The notes: generated by a model from the letters alone, not told the origin. 64,000 bases of DNA from Sporosarcina sp. FSL K6-1522 (GCF_038622445.1 NZ_CP152019.1:124001-188000), one strand, 5' to 3'; shown: positions 51,163-60,486, counted from the stretch's first letter. A program made the numbers and translations.

Positions 51163-52134
51163 ATGAAAAAAGTACATGCAGACGTTTGGTCTGGACGCAC
51201 AGACCACCTTGAAAATAGAGCGAGCTTTCGTTATCACCAAGTGGTAAAACAAATCGAACTGGATACAGCGACTTCCCCTTCTACTACATGTGCCATCATT
51301 GGCTTTGAATGCGAAGAAGGTGTTCACCGCAACAATGGACGACTCGGTGCAGCACAAGCACCTGATGCACTACGAAGTGAATTAGCAAAACTACCATGGA
51401 AGTTATCAGAAAGTAAACAACTCGTCGATGTCGGCAATCTTACATGCCAAGGCAATCAGCTTGAACAAGCTCAACAACAATTAGGCCATGTAGTAGCCGA
51501 CGTTTTAACTAAAAATATGACGCCGATTATTCTTGGTGGCGGTCATGAAACCGCTTACGGACATTATCTTGGTGTCCGACAACATATCGGCAACGAAGCC
51601 TCTCTTGGAATCATTAATATTGATGCCCATTTTGACTTGCGTCCTTATGATGAACAACCTTCTTCTGGAACGATGTTCAAGCAAATTCTAGAACAAGATG
51701 CCAACTGTGGCTATTTCGTTGCAGGCATTCAGCGTTATGGCAATACCCAGGAATTGTTTGATCGCGCAGATGCACTCGGCGTTATCTATGAGTACGAAGA
51801 AAATATGCAGATTGGACATATGGACAAGCTGACATCAGCACTCGAAGCATTTATCAAACAGCATGATACTATCTTATTGACCTTATGTACGGACGTACTG
51901 AATGCCGCCTTTGCACCAGGCGTCAGCGCTCCTTCACCATTCGGCTTAGATCCAGCCATTGTCCGTTCCATTATTCGAACCGTCACTTCTCACGAGAAAA
52001 CGCTGTCATTCGATATATCCGAAGTGAACCCCGTCTTGGATGAAAACAATCGCACTGTGAAACTCGGCGCTTATTTAGTCAACGAAGCCATTACATCATT
52101 TTTAGGAGGACATATATATGGAGCTAGCTCTTAA
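51163..52134 (+). CDS. hutG: Formimidoylglutamase (arginase/ureohydrolase family)
   Basis: This 323-residue protein starts at ATG 51163 (MKKVHADVWSGRTDHLENRA), about 7 nt after GGATGAG; earlier ATG and TTG codons overlap that site. Manganese-binding motifs are all present: LGGGHETAYGH, NIDAHFDLRPY and LCTDVLNAAFAPGVSAPSPFG, with a final SFDISEVNP. The APGVSAPSPFG form and length fit HutG, which turns N-formimidoylglutamate into glutamate and formamide in histidine breakdown. Other hut genes are not in this window, so agmatinase-like activity cannot be excluded. The gene overlaps gltS by 17 nt. Confidence 0.8.
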   Translation: MKKVHADVWSGRTDHLENRASFRYHQVVKQIELDTATSPSTTCAIIGFECEEGVHRNNGRLGAAQAPDALRSELAKLPWKLSESKQLVDVGNLTCQGNQLEQAQQQLGHVVADVLTKNMTPIILGGGHETAYGHYLGVRQHIGNEASLGIINIDAHFDLRPYDEQPSSGTMFKQILEQDANCGYFVAGIQRYGNTQELFDRADALGVIYEYEENMQIGHMDKLTSALEAFIKQHDTILLTLCTDVLNAAFAPGVSAPSPFGLDPAIVRSIIRTVTSHEKTLSFDISEVNPVLDENNRTVKLGAYLVNEAITSFLGGHIYGASS

Positions 52135-53308
52135 TCAAGTCACCACGATCTTTCTCTCCATCGCCTTATTAACATTAGGGATGTTTTTAATAAAGAAGGT
52201 CGGTTTCTTACGTAAATTCTGCATTCCCGCACCTGTCGTTGGCGGCTTGTTATTCGCGATTTTCGCGACCATTTTCAAGTCACTAGGATGGCTAGAAATC
52301 ACACTGGATACATCACTACAAAGCCTATTCATGCTCACATTCTTTACGACAATCGGCTTGGGTGCTAGTTTTAAACTGATTAGACTCGGCGGTAAACTGC
52401 TCGTAATCTATTGGCTAGCTTGTGGATTTTTAGCGCTTGCGCAAAACGCAATTGGCGTATCGATGGCTTATTTGTTTGATTTGCATCCGTTAATCGGCAT
52501 GATGGCGGGCGCCGTCTCTATGGAAGGTGGTCACGGTGCCGCGACTGCATTCGGTCAAACGCTTGAAGACCTCGGCATCCATTCAGCCCTATCTATCGGA
52601 GTCGCAGCCGCGACATTCGGGCTTGTCGCAGGCGGTCTTGTTGGTGGCCCGACTGTCAAATACCTCATTTCGAAACATAATCTTAAGCCAACGGAAAAAG
52701 ATGATGGGATTGGGGGACATTTTGAAGAAACTGAAAAGGCAATTCAAACCGATTCATTCTTCATCCAAACGTTATTGATCACATTTTGTATGGCGCTCGG
52801 TACCTATTTAGGCGAACTATTTTCAGCTGCAACAGGCTTCGTTCTTCCTGGTTACGTAGGCGCGATGTTCGTTGCCGTACTCGTTCGGAATATGGTTGAT
52901 CGCATCAATCCAAACCTAGTCGATATGAAAAGCATTAGCCTAATTGGTGACGTTACGCTCGGTATTTTCCTATCCATGGCACTGATGAGCATTAAGCTGT
53001 GGGAAGTAGCTGGCTTGGCATTACCACTCCTCGTTATCGTGTTCATCCAAGTGGTGTTCATTGTTCTCTTCAGTATTTTTGTCTTGTTCCGTTTACTCGG
53101 AAAAGACTACGATGCTGCGATTATGGTTGCAGGCTTCACGGGGCACGGCTTAGGGGCGACACCGAATGCTATGGCTAATATGGCTGCTGTTACAGAACGT
53201 TTCGGTCCTTCGAGAAAAGCATTTTTGATTGTCCCGATTGTTGGTGCGTTCCTCATTGATGTGTTCGCTATGCCAATTATTATTACGACGATTAATATTT
53301 TTAACTAA
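52118..53308 (+). CDS. gltS: GltS-family sodium/glutamate symporter
   Basis: This 396-residue protein starts MELALNQVTTIFLSIALLTL behind GGAGGA, inside the end of hutG, which implies translational coupling. It has about ten helices with the GltS half-repeats CIPAPVVGGLLFAI, GAVSMEGGHGAATAFG and GFTGHGLGATPNAMANM. It takes up glutamate with sodium. Next to HutG, whose product is glutamate, it suggests a unit for glutamate supply or exchange. Confidence 0.9.
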   Translation: MELALNQVTTIFLSIALLTLGMFLIKKVGFLRKFCIPAPVVGGLLFAIFATIFKSLGWLEITLDTSLQSLFMLTFFTTIGLGASFKLIRLGGKLLVIYWLACGFLALAQNAIGVSMAYLFDLHPLIGMMAGAVSMEGGHGAATAFGQTLEDLGIHSALSIGVAAATFGLVAGGLVGGPTVKYLISKHNLKPTEKDDGIGGHFEETEKAIQTDSFFIQTLLITFCMALGTYLGELFSAATGFVLPGYVGAMFVAVLVRNMVDRINPNLVDMKSISLIGDVTLGIFLSMALMSIKLWEVAGLALPLLVIVFIQVVFIVLFSIFVLFRLLGKDYDAAIMVAGFTGHGLGATPNAMANMAAVTERFGPSRKAFLIVPIVGAFLIDVFAMPIIITTINIFN

Positions 53309-53310
53309 TT

Positions 53311-53355
53311 AAAAAACGGAGGACTCCAACTTGTATGAGGTGTCTTCCGTTTTTT
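53311..53355. terminator. Bidirectional terminator between gltS and the 2-hydroxyacid dehydrogenase gene
   Basis: AAAAAACGGA pairs with TCCGTTTTTT, with further pairs inside; both strands end in T runs. Confidence 0.9.
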
Positions 53356-53368
53356 GATTTTCCACTCC

Positions 53369-54331
53369 TTAAACCACTCGATTTTCAGGCTCTCGCCCTT
53401 CCAACACCGCAGTAATCGCTTGCGCATTCAACGTCATCATCCCAAGACGCGCCTTCACACTCGCACTTCCGATATGCGGTAGGACTGTTACATTCGGCAA
53501 TGTCAAAAGTGGATGGTCGAGTGGCACAGGTTCCGTTTCAAAAACGTCCAAACCTGCGGCCCAAATGTCGCCAGCTTGCAATGCATTGTAAAGTGCTACT
53601 TCATCGACAATGCCACCACGTGCGACATTAATAAGCACCGCTGTTTTTTTCATCAATCCAAGTTCTCGTTCACCGATTAACCCTACCGTTTCCGGCGTAT
53701 ACGGTGTAAGAATCAGGACAAAATCCACTTCCTTCAAAAGTGTGTCCAATTCCACGTACTCAAACCCATGCTCGACTTCCGCATCCATTTTTCGACTACG
53801 GTTATGATATAACACGCGCATATTAAAGCCTTTCGCCCGGCGCGCAACCGCTTCACCAATCCGTCCCATCCCTACAATTCCGAGCGTGGCGCCCCCTACA
53901 TCCATACCCGTATAACCCATCGGCGCCCATGACGTCCAATTGCCTGTCCGCACATCATTTTCCGCCTCCATCATGCGACGCGCCGTTGCCAGCAACAAAC
54001 CAAACGCCAGATCCGCAGTCGTCTCCGTCAACACACCAGGCGTATTCGTCACAATCACGCCTCGCTCCTTGGCGGCTTCAAGGTCAATATTGTTATAGCC
54101 AACCGCCATATTTGCCACAATCTTCAGCTTCGGTGCCGCCGCAAACACCTCGCTGTCAATCGAATCCGCCGTCACGCACCACAGCGCATCCGCTTCCGCC
54201 ACCTCTTCCAATAAAACCTCGCGTGGCACCTTCACGTCCGTCGATTCCCACATCCGCACATCAAATCGCTCTTGCAATGGCTTCACCACTTGCTCATCTA
54301 GTATCCTTGTAATGAAGATTCTTGGCTTCAT
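53369..54331 (-). CDS. D-isomer-specific 2-hydroxyacid dehydrogenase (glycerate/glyoxylate reductase type)
   Basis: This 320-residue protein starts MKPRIFITRILDEQVVKPLQ behind AAGGGGGAA. The NAD loop is LGIVGMGRIGEAVARR. Catalytic residues are Arg in INVARGGIVDE, Glu in DVFETEPVP and His in LPHIGSAS. These match GyaR/GhrB-type enzymes that reduce glyoxylate or hydroxypyruvate. Repeat copy D starts 26 nt before its start codon. Confidence 0.88.
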   Translation of the reverse strand: MKPRIFITRILDEQVVKPLQERFDVRMWESTDVKVPREVLLEEVAEADALWCVTADSIDSEVFAAAPKLKIVANMAVGYNNIDLEAAKERGVIVTNTPGVLTETTADLAFGLLLATARRMMEAENDVRTGNWTSWAPMGYTGMDVGGATLGIVGMGRIGEAVARRAKGFNMRVLYHNRSRKMDAEVEHGFEYVELDTLLKEVDFVLILTPYTPETVGLIGERELGLMKKTAVLINVARGGIVDEVALYNALQAGDIWAAGLDVFETEPVPLDHPLLTLPNVTVLPHIGSASVKARLGMMTLNAQAITAVLEGREPENRVV

Positions 54332-54356
54332 TCAGATTCCCCCTTAATCTCTAAAT

Positions 54357-54670
54357 CAATTACGCCTCGGCGTAATTGCGTCCAGATTTTTTTCAAGCTT
54401 GTACCCACAGGTCGTGGGCTATGCGGTCGTTGCGAATCGAACTACGAAGGGTTCGATTTGCCATATTTCTGTGTTCTTGCAGAAATTAAGGCACCTCCCT
54501 TCAGGACGTCGCACACTTAGACCGCCTTCTTAAGCTCCTTTGGAAATCTGTGACATCCGCCGGAGGCTTTAACTTGATTCAGCCAGGATTCGAACCCTCA
54601 CTGAATGAATGTATATTTAGCATTCACTCCACCACTAAGGAGAAATGGGGGACTTCTGCTGAATCAAGTT
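54357..54670 (-). repeat. Dispersed intergenic repeat, copy D (full form)
   Basis: The most complete copy. It has palindrome CAATTACGCC-TC-GGCGTAATTG and GCGTCCAGATTTTTTTC. A middle part follows with AATCGAAC/GGTTCGATT hairpin arms, TGCAGAAATTAAGGCACCT and GCACACTTAGACCGCC. Then come GGAAATCTGTGACATCC, GCCGGAGGCTTT and a terminal module bounded by AACTTGATTCAGC (54571-54583) and GCTGAATCAAGTT (54658-54670). That module holds GGATTCGAACCC, which looks like a tRNA T-arm, inside an ATTCAG/CTGAAT hairpin. Confidence 0.85.
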
Positions 54671-54730
54671 AACAGTAGTTTAACATAATTCTGACGAATA
54701 GCAGTTCATCTACAATCACATCTTTCATAC

Positions 54731-54763
54731 GAAAAACCATCTACTCATGTGAAGTAGATGGTT
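54731..54763 (-). terminator. Terminator of the BCCT transporter gene
   Basis: AACCATCTAC pairs perfectly with GTAGATGGTT; TTTTTCG follows on the minus strand. Confidence 0.88.
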
Positions 54764-54780
54764 CATTCGATAAAAATAAA

Positions 54781-56298
54781 TTACTGATCCGTTTTATCAT
54801 ATTTCCTCGGGTTAGATGCCACTTTTAGCAAGGAGATAGCAATCAGTACACATAGGATCATTGCAGGCAAGCCACCCAAATTAGACAACATTTTAATGCC
54901 ATCTATTTTGGCAAAACTGATCATCATCCACGCGATGACTGCGATTGCCACACCCCATGTCACTTTTATAACAATGCTTGGTTCCGGGCTATCCGGTGTA
55001 ATGCCAGATGAACTAATGCCACCCATCGCGGATATATTCGAATCGGCCGCTGTTACAAACGACAGGAAGACGATGAATAAATAAAACGGAATGACAACTG
55101 CCGATAAAGGAACATCTGCCAAGATTGCATATAAAGCCGTTTCTGGACCTTCTGTCGTAAAAATATCCGCAATTTTTGTATCCGTAATGAGTCGATGAAT
55201 CGTCGTGCCTCCAAAGATCGTCATCCATAATCCACCAAACAATGATGGAATTGCGAAGTTCACGACAATAAACGTTCGAACTGAATAACCATAAGCGATT
55301 CTTCCTAAGAACAACGCCGTAATCGCTGCCCACGCAAACCAGTTTGCCCAATAGAAAACCGTCCACCATTGTGGCCATTGGTCACCAGATGCAGCGCCCG
55401 TGAACAAACTCTTCTCAAAAAAGTTCGTGATGTAATTCCCATAAGACTCAACACCCAAATTGATGATGAAACTACTTGGACCAACGATGAAAATAAACAG
55501 GATAATGACAATATAGACTTTCATATTAATATCCGATAAGATTCGGATACCGTTCATTAATCCACTTGCAGCTGAGATGATAAACGTCGTCATCAATACG
55601 ACCGTAATTACCGCCCACAATGCCGGAGCACTTGCAATACCGCTAAGATAATTCACACCGCCACCAAGGTTAATGACGGTAGTCCCCATTGCAGCAGCCA
55701 TCCCTAATGCTAATGTATATAAACACACCGCATCAATCACTTGCCCCCAGCGCCCTTCTATTTTCGTACCAAAGAGTGGCGCCATTGTTGAGCTTAGACT
55801 AAAGGATTTCTTCATATTATAATAAGCGAACGCAAACATTAAAGCTGGTACACAATAGATGGCATATGGCGTAATCGTCCAATGTAAATACATCGTGGAC
55901 ATCGAATAGATAATTGCCTCATGCGATCCCGGTGTGATATTCATCGATTCTGGTGGCGTTAAGTAATGATAAATTGGTTCCACTATTCCCCAAAACGTGA
56001 CACCCGCTGCAACTGTCGTAGTCAGTGCGATGGCAATCCAGTTTGGAAGCGTTAACATTGGTTTTGCATCTTTCCCGCCTAATTTTACTTTGCCTAAAGG
56101 CGAAAAATACACAACAACAACCGTGATCAATAGCAACAAACCACTCAGACTAAACAGTCCACCTAAATTGATTAATAACCAATCATTTGCCTTTGTCGTT
56201 ATACTAATAAAGGCATCCTTATTTGTAAAGCTGACAATTCCCGCCGCTAACACTAATAAGAATGGTGGCCAAAAAACACCATGCCGTAAGTTTTTCAT
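54781..56298 (-). CDS. BCCT-family (betaine/carnitine/choline) transporter
   Basis: I start this protein of about 505 residues at ATG 56298 (MKNLRHGVFWPPFLLVLAAG), with AGGGAAACT upstream; an ATG at 56310 is an alternative. It has about twelve helices and the BCCT signature region WTVFYWANWFAWAAITALFLGRIAYG (read in parts), where the usual second aromatic of WAWW is Asn. Family members import quaternary ammonium compounds with sodium or protons, or exchange them. It is the last gene of a catabolic set with Fe-ADH, ALDH and an enolase-superfamily enzyme, so its substrate may be the compound they degrade. Confidence 0.85.
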   Translation of the reverse strand: MKNLRHGVFWPPFLLVLAAGIVSFTNKDAFISITTKANDWLLINLGGLFSLSGLLLLITVVVVYFSPLGKVKLGGKDAKPMLTLPNWIAIALTTTVAAGVTFWGIVEPIYHYLTPPESMNITPGSHEAIIYSMSTMYLHWTITPYAIYCVPALMFAFAYYNMKKSFSLSSTMAPLFGTKIEGRWGQVIDAVCLYTLALGMAAAMGTTVINLGGGVNYLSGIASAPALWAVITVVLMTTFIISAASGLMNGIRILSDINMKVYIVIILFIFIVGPSSFIINLGVESYGNYITNFFEKSLFTGAASGDQWPQWWTVFYWANWFAWAAITALFLGRIAYGYSVRTFIVVNFAIPSLFGGLWMTIFGGTTIHRLITDTKIADIFTTEGPETALYAILADVPLSAVVIPFYLFIVFLSFVTAADSNISAMGGISSSGITPDSPEPSIVIKVTWGVAIAVIAWMMISFAKIDGIKMLSNLGGLPAMILCVLIAISLLKVASNPRKYDKTDQ

Positions 56299-56332
56299 AG
56301 TTTCCCTCATTTCCCCTGATGAAAGAATAAAT

Positions 56333-57505
56333 TTATTCAGACAATAATTCTTTTGCAAAAGTCCTTAACTCATCCTCAGATGCCAAACGACAGTTATTAG
56401 TCCGCATCGGTTGATTCTCTCCTGACAACATCGTTTCTACTAAGAGATTCAAATGGTTTAAGCTCAAACCGTCTTCTTTTAATGATAAATTGAGACCACT
56501 TCCACGAACGAGTTCTAGATATCGATCTGCACCTGCATAGGCAAGTTCAGATTCACTACGTCCTTCAGCATCTACCCCCATTGCTCGCGCAACCTTCGCA
56601 AACATCGAAATGTCACTTTCTACATTCCATCGATAAGCCACATTCATCGCGATTGTCACTGCTCTCCCATGATGCACTCGCCCAATTGTTCCAATTGCAT
56701 GCCCTATACAATGCGCTATCCCAGTGCCACCATTTTCGATGGCTCCACCTGCCAACATTGCCCCTAATGCTAATGCGGCTCTGCCTCCAAGGTCCTTTGG
56801 GTTCTGTAGTACATGCTCTAAATTGTGACTGATCAATTCGATTGATTTGAGGGCGTATGCTTCAATCATCGGATTTGACCTTGTCCCCGTACAAGCTTCG
56901 ATCGCATGAATTAATGCATCCAACGTCGTGGCAGCAGTCAAATGGGGCGGCAAACCAGCCGTAAATAATGGATCTAAAATTGCGACATCTGGCGCCATTT
57001 GTTCGTCCCATCCCCACATTTTACGTTTGTCGGCATTGGAGAAAACAACTGTGCTCGTCACTTCAGCACCTGTCCCTGAAGTCGTCGGAATCATAATCGA
57101 TGTAATGCTTTTCTTCGGAAAAGGATTAGCCATTAATTCATAATGTGAGGCAGATTCGTTTCCTTCTGCAACGAGTGAAGCCATTTTGGCGACATCCATT
57201 GCAGAGCCACCGCCGATGCCAATAACACAATCCGCTTGAAATTCTCTGATGACTTGTGCTGCAGCATCAATGGATGTCACAGATGGATCGCTCTCTAAGT
57301 CACTAAATACCCTATAGTCAATGTTACTGTCGTCGAGCGCTTTTTCCACCAATGCCACTAGACCTACAGCTATAACCCCTTTATCGGTTATAATGACAGC
57401 TTTATGTCCCCCTGTTAAATGGGGAACTAGTTGTCCAAGTTCCTGGTATTTACCTTCTCCACAAATGATCTTTGTCTTTAGCCCAAACTCAAATGTCGTT
57501 TGCAT
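56333..57505 (-). CDS. Iron-containing (type III) alcohol dehydrogenase
   Basis: This 390-residue protein starts MQTTFEFGLKTKIICGEGKY behind AAAAGGAATG. The NAD loop is GIGGGSAMDVAKM, and metal-binding histidines are in DALIHAIEACTG, GIAHCIGHAIG and VHHGRAVTIAMN. TTSGTGAEVTSTVVF is also conserved. Its end is 35 nt upstream of the BCCT start, so they are probably co-transcribed. It could reduce or oxidise a small aldehyde/alcohol produced by the upstream enzymes. Confidence 0.88.
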   Translation of the reverse strand: MQTTFEFGLKTKIICGEGKYQELGQLVPHLTGGHKAVIITDKGVIAVGLVALVEKALDDSNIDYRVFSDLESDPSVTSIDAAAQVIREFQADCVIGIGGGSAMDVAKMASLVAEGNESASHYELMANPFPKKSITSIMIPTTSGTGAEVTSTVVFSNADKRKMWGWDEQMAPDVAILDPLFTAGLPPHLTAATTLDALIHAIEACTGTRSNPMIEAYALKSIELISHNLEHVLQNPKDLGGRAALALGAMLAGGAIENGGTGIAHCIGHAIGTIGRVHHGRAVTIAMNVAYRWNVESDISMFAKVARAMGVDAEGRSESELAYAGADRYLELVRGSGLNLSLKEDGLSLNHLNLLVETMLSGENQPMRTNNCRLASEDELRTFAKELLSE

Positions 57506-57548
57506 GTTCTGTCATTCCTTTTTAAATAGATTAGAGGGAAGTAGATTA

Positions 57549-57850
57549 ATTGTGCACAGATTTTCCCAAGCCTACTGTCTTCTAAGCTTCGAATACCAGC
57601 CCCTTGGGTCATTTCGTTCCTTTATAAAAAGCTCCTCTAAAAAAATCTGTACGTCTGCCAGAGTTTCCGTGCCACCTGGAGATACATTTCCACCTCTCCC
57701 TGCCGCTCCGTAATGCGACATTATTCGCCAATTACACACAATTCAACCAGTCATTGAACCTGGCTGAATGAGTAGATGCTCAACATCCAGTCCGTCCCTA
57801 AGTGAAATTACGTTCCATTTCTCTTAGGGACGGATTCGCACTGAAACAAG
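57549..57850 (-). repeat. Dispersed intergenic repeat, copy E (diverged)
   Basis: The CAGATTTT and AGCTCCT-N-AAAAATCTGTACGTCTGCCAGAG blocks follow the order of copy D, but the terminal CAATTACGCC palindrome is lost. Its outer module keeps CCTGGCTGAATGAG and CTGAAACAAGTT. It contains a perfect 12-bp hairpin TCCGTCCCTAAG/CTTAGGGACGGA (57791-57834), which may serve as terminator or processing site after the ALDH gene. Confidence 0.55.
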
Positions 57851-59287
57851 TTAATATTTTAAGTAAACCGTTTTAACCTGCGTAAACTCATAGAAACCGT
57901 GTTTACCATCGTCTCCGCCTATTCCAGATTTTTTCCATCCTGAATGATAGCCTTGGTAAGCTTCACCTTGTTGTCTGTTCACATAGATTTCTCCGCTGTC
58001 AATATTAGCTGTTAGCTCCATGATGTAACGATAATTATTTGAATAGACATTGGATGTCAGCCCATACTCCGAGTCATTTACCAATTCAATAACTTCTTCC
58101 AGCGTATCGAACTCCACAATCGGTAAAACAGGACCAAACACTTCTTCATGAATGATTTTCATGTCTTGTGTACATGTATCGAGTAACGTTGGTGGATAAA
58201 AACTACTGTCTTCCGATACTAATTTCCCACCACATAAAACCGTAGCCCCTTCAGAAACCGCTTCTTCGACCATTGCATGGACTCTTTTTGCGTCATTCGA
58301 ACTCACTAAACAAGTCATCGCAACATCAGGATTTTCCAACCCATCGCCATACTCAATGCGGGAGAACTCCTCCACTAGTCGCTTGACAAACTGCTCTTTT
58401 ATCGACTTCTGCACGTAGACTCTTTCCGTGTTGTTGCAGACTTGACCTGAGTTTGCCAAACGTCCACCTGTTACAGCTTGAACCGCTAGTTCGATATCCG
58501 CATCCTCCATCACAACTGCCGGCGCTTTCCCGCCTAATTCCAAAGAGACTTTTATCATATTTTGCGCACATTTCTCCATAATTCTTTTTCCTACAGCCGT
58601 ACTGCCTGTAAACGTGATCATATTGATTTTTTCCGAAGAGGTTAATGCTTCACCCACAACGCTGTCTTCACCGGTAATTACATTAATAACACCTTTTGGA
58701 ATATCCGTATTAGCAATTAGTTTTGCTAGTTCCAGCGCAGATAATGGTGATTTACTACTTGGCTTAATGACGACCGTATTCCCTGCAATTAACGCGGGAA
58801 CAACTTTTCGAATCAATACATAAATCGGGAAATTCCAAGGTACAATAATACCAATTACGCCTAATGGTTCTCTGATTGACAGGATTTTTTCATTGGTATT
58901 GTCACTTTCTACAATATCGCCTTCAATCCGTCTTGCCCATTCGGTTTGGTACTCCCCTAATTCAGCAGCATAAAACACTTCTGATTTAGCCGAGGAATGG
59001 CCTTTCCCCATTTCTAGCGTGATGGCTTTCCCAATCGTCTCTAGGCTCTGCTCTTCCTGCATCAAGCTTAGTAGTTGCTTCACCAAGCGAGCTCTTTCAC
59101 TTGCCGGTGTTTTCTTCCACGTTTTAAAAGCTGTTGTTGCAGCCGAAACCGCATGATCCACATCTGCTTTATCTAATGCTGGGACTTCACCTACTGTTTC
59201 ATTCGTTGCAGGATTAATAACGGGTACTGTCTGCCGATCCTTGTGCTGAATATAGTCACCATCGATTAATGCTTGTGCTGAAATCAT
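57851..59287 (-). CDS. Aldehyde dehydrogenase, AldA-like
   Basis: This 478-residue protein starts MISAQALIDGDYIQHKDRQT behind AAAGGATGA. It has VPWNFPIYVLIRKV, FTGSTAVGKR, catalytic Glu in LELGGKAPA and catalytic Cys in NSGQVCNNTERVYVQ. The last motif, AEWARRIEGD-like TEWARRIEGDIVESD and GWKKSGIGGDDGKHG follow E. coli AldA (lactaldehyde/glycolaldehyde dehydrogenase). It lies between Fe-ADH and enolase-superfamily genes in a probable operon, with repeat copy E downstream. Confidence 0.85.
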   Translation of the reverse strand: MISAQALIDGDYIQHKDRQTVPVINPATNETVGEVPALDKADVDHAVSAATTAFKTWKKTPASERARLVKQLLSLMQEEQSLETIGKAITLEMGKGHSSAKSEVFYAAELGEYQTEWARRIEGDIVESDNTNEKILSIREPLGVIGIIVPWNFPIYVLIRKVVPALIAGNTVVIKPSSKSPLSALELAKLIANTDIPKGVINVITGEDSVVGEALTSSEKINMITFTGSTAVGKRIMEKCAQNMIKVSLELGGKAPAVVMEDADIELAVQAVTGGRLANSGQVCNNTERVYVQKSIKEQFVKRLVEEFSRIEYGDGLENPDVAMTCLVSSNDAKRVHAMVEEAVSEGATVLCGGKLVSEDSSFYPPTLLDTCTQDMKIIHEEVFGPVLPIVEFDTLEEVIELVNDSEYGLTSNVYSNNYRYIMELTANIDSGEIYVNRQQGEAYQGYHSGWKKSGIGGDDGKHGFYEFTQVKTVYLKY

Positions 59288-59320
59288 TTACTTTCATCCT
59301 TTCAATAGGCGTGAATCACA

Positions 59321-60448
59321 TTATTCACCGACATAAAAATGATTCACTTCATATTTCTTCAACGCTTCTTCATCTAACTCTATACCTAATCCAGGTTTAT
59401 TCGAGATGACTAAATAGCCATTTTCATCTGTCATCAATTTATCTTTTTGGACATAATCTCTACGCTCGTTTGACCAAGCTGGTGGATCGTAAGGGAATTC
59501 TAAATACGGACAATTACTAATCGCTGCTGCAAGGTGTAAGTTAGCCAATAAACCAATCCCATTCGTCCATGTATGCGGGCTAAACCATGCGCCTTCCGCC
59601 TGAACCATTTCCGCAATTTTCTTCACTTGCGTGATTCCACCTGATAATGCCACGTCTGGTTGGTAAACATCCAACGCATTAATTCGATTCATTTCCCTAA
59701 AATCATGCGCGTTTCGATTCATTTCGCCACCAGCAATGCGAATATCGACACGATCTCTTAGTTTAGCCATGTCTCTAAATTGATGTGAAGGAAGCGGTTC
59801 TTCTAGCCAAAATACGTCCAATTGCTCGAGCTCTCTTGCAACGCCAATCGCTTTCTTTAAATCCCATGTGCGTTCAACATCCCAAGGCATTTTCCAGCCT
59901 TGATTGGCATCTACCATGATTTCTAATTTATCGCCAACACGTTTTCTAACTTCTTCTACGACTTTAATATCGTCTCGTACATCTGCGTGGTGGAAACGAA
60001 TTTTCATCGCTTTAAAACCTTGTTCGACAAATTTCTCAGCTCGATCGGCTCTTTCTTCCGGTGTCACAATTTCTCCTGTAGATGCATAAGCTAAAATTTT
60101 ATCTTTTTTACCACCCAACAATTTGTATGTTGGCACGCCAGCCGCTTTCCCCATCAAATCCCACAAAGCAAGGTCTAGTGGCCAGCATCTGCCATAATGA
60201 AAATCGATATTATCGATAATTTGTGAATGCCTTTCAATTGCAAATGGGTCTTGCCCGATGAATAAATGCTCGTGACCGCTAAGGCCCATCATTAAATCGC
60301 CAGATCCAACACCCGTTATACCTGCATCCGTATGTACATAAACCAATGTACTCGCAAACTTCTTACGAGGTGCTGGATCCCAAGCCGCTTTAAAAGGAGG
60401 GTCTAGTGGTAGTAAGTACTGTTTTGTCTCAATCGCTGTTATTTTCAT
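59321..60448 (-). CDS. Enolase-superfamily enzyme (mandelate racemase/muconate-lactonizing type)
   Basis: This 375-residue protein starts at ATG 60448 (MKITAIETKQYLLPLDPPFK), with only a weak RBS. The barrel shows KAMKIRFHH (a K-x-R in place of the K-x-K of mandelate racemase), then metal ligands Asp in VDANQGW, Glu in WLEEPLP and Glu in AGGEMN, then DVYQPDVALSGG and the general-base His in SPHTWTNG. This pattern fits acid-sugar dehydratases or related racemases; the substrate is unknown. It is the first gene of a set with ALDH, Fe-ADH and a BCCT carrier, and is preceded by a cre-like site. Confidence 0.85.
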   Translation of the reverse strand: MKITAIETKQYLLPLDPPFKAAWDPAPRKKFASTLVYVHTDAGITGVGSGDLMMGLSGHEHLFIGQDPFAIERHSQIIDNIDFHYGRCWPLDLALWDLMGKAAGVPTYKLLGGKKDKILAYASTGEIVTPEERADRAEKFVEQGFKAMKIRFHHADVRDDIKVVEEVRKRVGDKLEIMVDANQGWKMPWDVERTWDLKKAIGVARELEQLDVFWLEEPLPSHQFRDMAKLRDRVDIRIAGGEMNRNAHDFREMNRINALDVYQPDVALSGGITQVKKIAEMVQAEGAWFSPHTWTNGIGLLANLHLAAAISNCPYLEFPYDPPAWSNERRDYVQKDKLMTDENGYLVISNKPGLGIELDEEALKKYEVNHFYVGE

Positions 60449-60472
60449 CATTATCATTCCAATCATTTATAG

Positions 60473-60486
60473 TGAACGCGCTTACA
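60473..60486. promoter_or_regulatory. cre-like CcpA site
   Basis: On the minus strand TGTAAGCGCGTTCA matches the Bacillus cre consensus (TGWAARCGYTWNCA) with one mismatch. It lies 25 nt upstream of the enolase-superfamily gene, so glucose repression is plausible. Confidence 0.6.

Noticed and set aside
54571..54670. Possible tRNA gene
   Set aside because: Only a T-arm-like motif is present; D-arm, anticodon arm and a proper acceptor stem with correct spacing are missing.
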